Positions 31,896 through 33,450 of a stretch of DNA of 33,450 bases are shown piece after piece. This DNA comes from DASZCR01 sp035942915 (GTDB lineage Bacteria; Acidobacteriota; Blastocatellia; Pyrinomonadales; Pyrinomonadaceae), in NCBI GenBank assembly GCA_035942915.1, contig DASZCR010000214.1:1-33450 (forward strand), in the 5' to 3' direction. Position 1 is the stretch's first letter. Each line of letters opens with the position of its first letter. The notes beneath the pieces are model-generated. The model did no database searches. It had not been told where the DNA came from and was given only the letters and a program-made list of their open reading frames with translations. The translations under genes were made by a program, and so were the position numbers.

Positions 31896-33392
31896 ATGCT
31901 CGAACTCGACGGACAGAGACTCTCTCTCGAACAGGTCGCGGACGTGGCCGACCGACGCGTGCGCGTGGCGCTCTCCGGCGCGGCGCGTGAGCGCATGACA
32001 GCCTCGCGCGCCTCGGTCGAGCGCATCATCTCGCAGGAGCGCGTCGTCTACGGCGTCAACACGGGTTTCGGTAAGCTGTCAGACCTGCACATCGCCCCCG
32101 CAGAGTTGCGCGAGTTGCAACTCAACCTCGTGCGCAGCCACGCGTGCGGCGTCGGCCCTGCGCTCTCGGCCGGGGAGACGCGCGCGCTGATGCTGTTGAG
32201 AGCCAACGTCCTCGCCGTCGGTTTAAGCGGCGCGCGCCCCCTTGTCGCCGAGACGTTGCTGGCGATGCTCGCGCGCGACGTTCTGCCGGTCATTCCTGAG
32301 AAGGGGTCGGTCGGCGCAAGCGGCGACCTCGCACCGCTAGCACATCTGGCGCTCGTCTGCGTCGGCGAGGGCGAGGCCGTCTACGAAGGCGCGCGGATGG
32401 AGGGCGCAGAGGCGCTGCGCCGCGCCGGGATTGAGCCTCTCACTCTGGAGGCCAAAGAAGGGCTTGCGCTGCTCAACGGGACGCAGGCTTTAACGTCGGT
32501 CGGCGCGCTCGCCCTGCTGCGCGCCGCGCGTCTGGCGCGTGCGGCCGACGCGGCCGGCGCGATGACTCTCGAAGCTCTGCGCGGAACGCCCGTCGCTTTC
32601 GACGAGCGCATCCACGCGGCGCGTCCGCACAAGGGGCAGCAGGAAGTGGCCGCGCGTCTGAGGGATTTACTGAGCGAGAGCGAAATCCGCGACTCTCATG
32701 TGGAGAACGACCCGCGCGTGCAGGATGCGTACTCTCTGCGCTGCATGCCGCAGGTGCATGGCGCGGTGCGCGATGCGCTGACACATGCGCGCACGGCGGT
32801 CGAGACCGAGACGGGCAGCGCCACCGACAATCCGCTCGTCTTCGCGGCGACGGACGAGGTCATCTCCGGCGGTAACTTTCACGGCGCGCCCGTCGCGCTC
32901 GCGCTCGACTATGCCGCGATAGCTCTCTGCACGCTCGGCAACATCAGCGAGCGGCGCACGGAGCGACTCGTCAACCCGGACATGAACGAGGGGCTGCCCG
33001 CCTTCCTCACGTCGCGGCCGGGAACCTCCTCCGGCTTCATGATTGCGCACGTCGCGGCCGTCGCCCTGCTCAACGAGATGAAGGTGCTGGCGCACCCTGC
33101 AACAGTCGATAACCTGCCGACTTCGGGCGGCAAGGAAGACCACGTCTCGATGGGCATGACGGCGGCGACGAAATTGCGCGCCGTAGTCGAATGTGCCGAA
33201 CACGTTCTGGCCGTCGAGTTGTTGGCGGGAGCCGAAGGTTTGGAGTATCGTGCGCCGCTGCAACCGGGTCGCGGCGTGCGCCGCGCCTACGACACCGTGC
33301 GCCGCCACGCGCCGCGCCTGACCGCCGACCGCGCCCTCTCAAACGACATCCAAAAAATCGCCGCCGCCCTGCGTCGCGGCGAGTTCGACTAA
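31896..33392 (+). CDS. hutH: Histidine ammonia-lyase
   Basis: Converts L-histidine to trans-urocanate and ammonia, the first step of histidine catabolism. 498 aa, normal length. The MIO-forming triad A141-S142-G143 lies in GSVGASGDLAPLAHL; the active-site Tyr is Y52 in VYGVNTGFGKL. Other family signatures: LLNGTQALT (about 192), QDAYSLRCMPQVHGAVRD, ETGSATDNPLVF and GNFHGAPVALALDY. ATG 31896 has no SD and follows a degenerate heptamer element. hutI lies 29 kb away on the other strand; no hutU or hutG/F is visible here. Only 58 nt follow its stop in the window, with nothing notable. Confidence 0.96.
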   Translation: MLELDGQRLSLEQVADVADRRVRVALSGAARERMTASRASVERIISQERVVYGVNTGFGKLSDLHIAPAELRELQLNLVRSHACGVGPALSAGETRALMLLRANVLAVGLSGARPLVAETLLAMLARDVLPVIPEKGSVGASGDLAPLAHLALVCVGEGEAVYEGARMEGAEALRRAGIEPLTLEAKEGLALLNGTQALTSVGALALLRAARLARAADAAGAMTLEALRGTPVAFDERIHAARPHKGQQEVAARLRDLLSESEIRDSHVENDPRVQDAYSLRCMPQVHGAVRDALTHARTAVETETGSATDNPLVFAATDEVISGGNFHGAPVALALDYAAIALCTLGNISERRTERLVNPDMNEGLPAFLTSRPGTSSGFMIAHVAAVALLNEMKVLAHPATVDNLPTSGGKEDHVSMGMTAATKLRAVVECAEHVLAVELLAGAEGLEYRAPLQPGRGVRRAYDTVRRHAPRLTADRALSNDIQKIAAALRRGEFD

Positions 33393-33450
33393 AAACCCCT
33401 GACAAAACTTTGCGCCCCGTTGTCTCTCACGCGAAACCTCTGTCTTGAGT

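Overview
The window is 33.45 kb of GC-rich, gene-dense bacterial chromosome. It carries mostly housekeeping genes: recR, ebfC, lepA, dnaX, pyrE, tadA, hutI, hutH, a UvrD-type helicase, a Rad50/SbcC-type ATPase, SRP RNA and two tRNA-Ser. I see no phage, transposase, plasmid, CRISPR or defence-island signature. Gene content, Shine-Dalgarno (SD) usage and the intergenic inverted heptamer arrays suggest an Acidobacteriota-like bacterium, perhaps Blastocatellia. This is inference from familiarity, not a database result.

Layout. 1-730: two small minus-strand genes (88 aa, and a 62 aa zinc-knuckle protein). 730-1153: no protein gene of normal size, but a strongly structured minus-strand RNA candidate with a 14-nt SD complementary to the 16S 3' end, an 11-codon ORF, a long stem-loop and a terminator-like hairpin. 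1154-5742: compact minus-strand operon uvrD-like helicase, alpha/beta hydrolase, NTF2-like protein, hutI. 5870-7775: ebfC-recR and a secreted unknown on the plus strand. 7818-8972: Nudix and pyrE, minus. 9194-10024: zinc-ribbon protein, plus. 10209-12619: usp, DedA-like and GHMP kinase, minus. 12818-20609: ROK kinase, coiled-coil protein, HTTM-DUF393 fusion, BON protein, lepA and TPR protein, plus. 20619-26345: SMC-like ATPase, RNase HI and a secreted YCF48-repeat protein, plus. 26455-30494: tadA, two tRNA-Ser, SRP RNA, a VOC protein, dnaX and a small membrane protein, minus. 30751-33392: DUF2270 membrane protein and hutH, plus.

Functional links. tadA, tRNA-Ser, SRP RNA and dnaX, together with ebfC and recR about 20 kb away, look like the two halves of a neighbourhood that is contiguous in Bacillus subtilis. 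The first and last steps read here of histidine degradation (hutH, hutI) lie at opposite ends of the window without hutU between them. Replication and repair functions recur (helicase, RecR, EbfC, SMC-like ATPase, RNase HI, DnaX).

The most unusual signal is a set of ten intergenic elements of about 60-125 bp. Each is made of degenerate 7-nt tandem repeats arranged as two inverted arms. Most use the GTGATAG/GGTGAT family; others use GGATGAG, AAGTCTC or TTCATCC-type heptamers with the same architecture. Many directly abut start codons of genes that have no visible SD, and some supply a neighbour's stop codon or N-terminal codons. The second is the 884-1107 structured RNA candidate.
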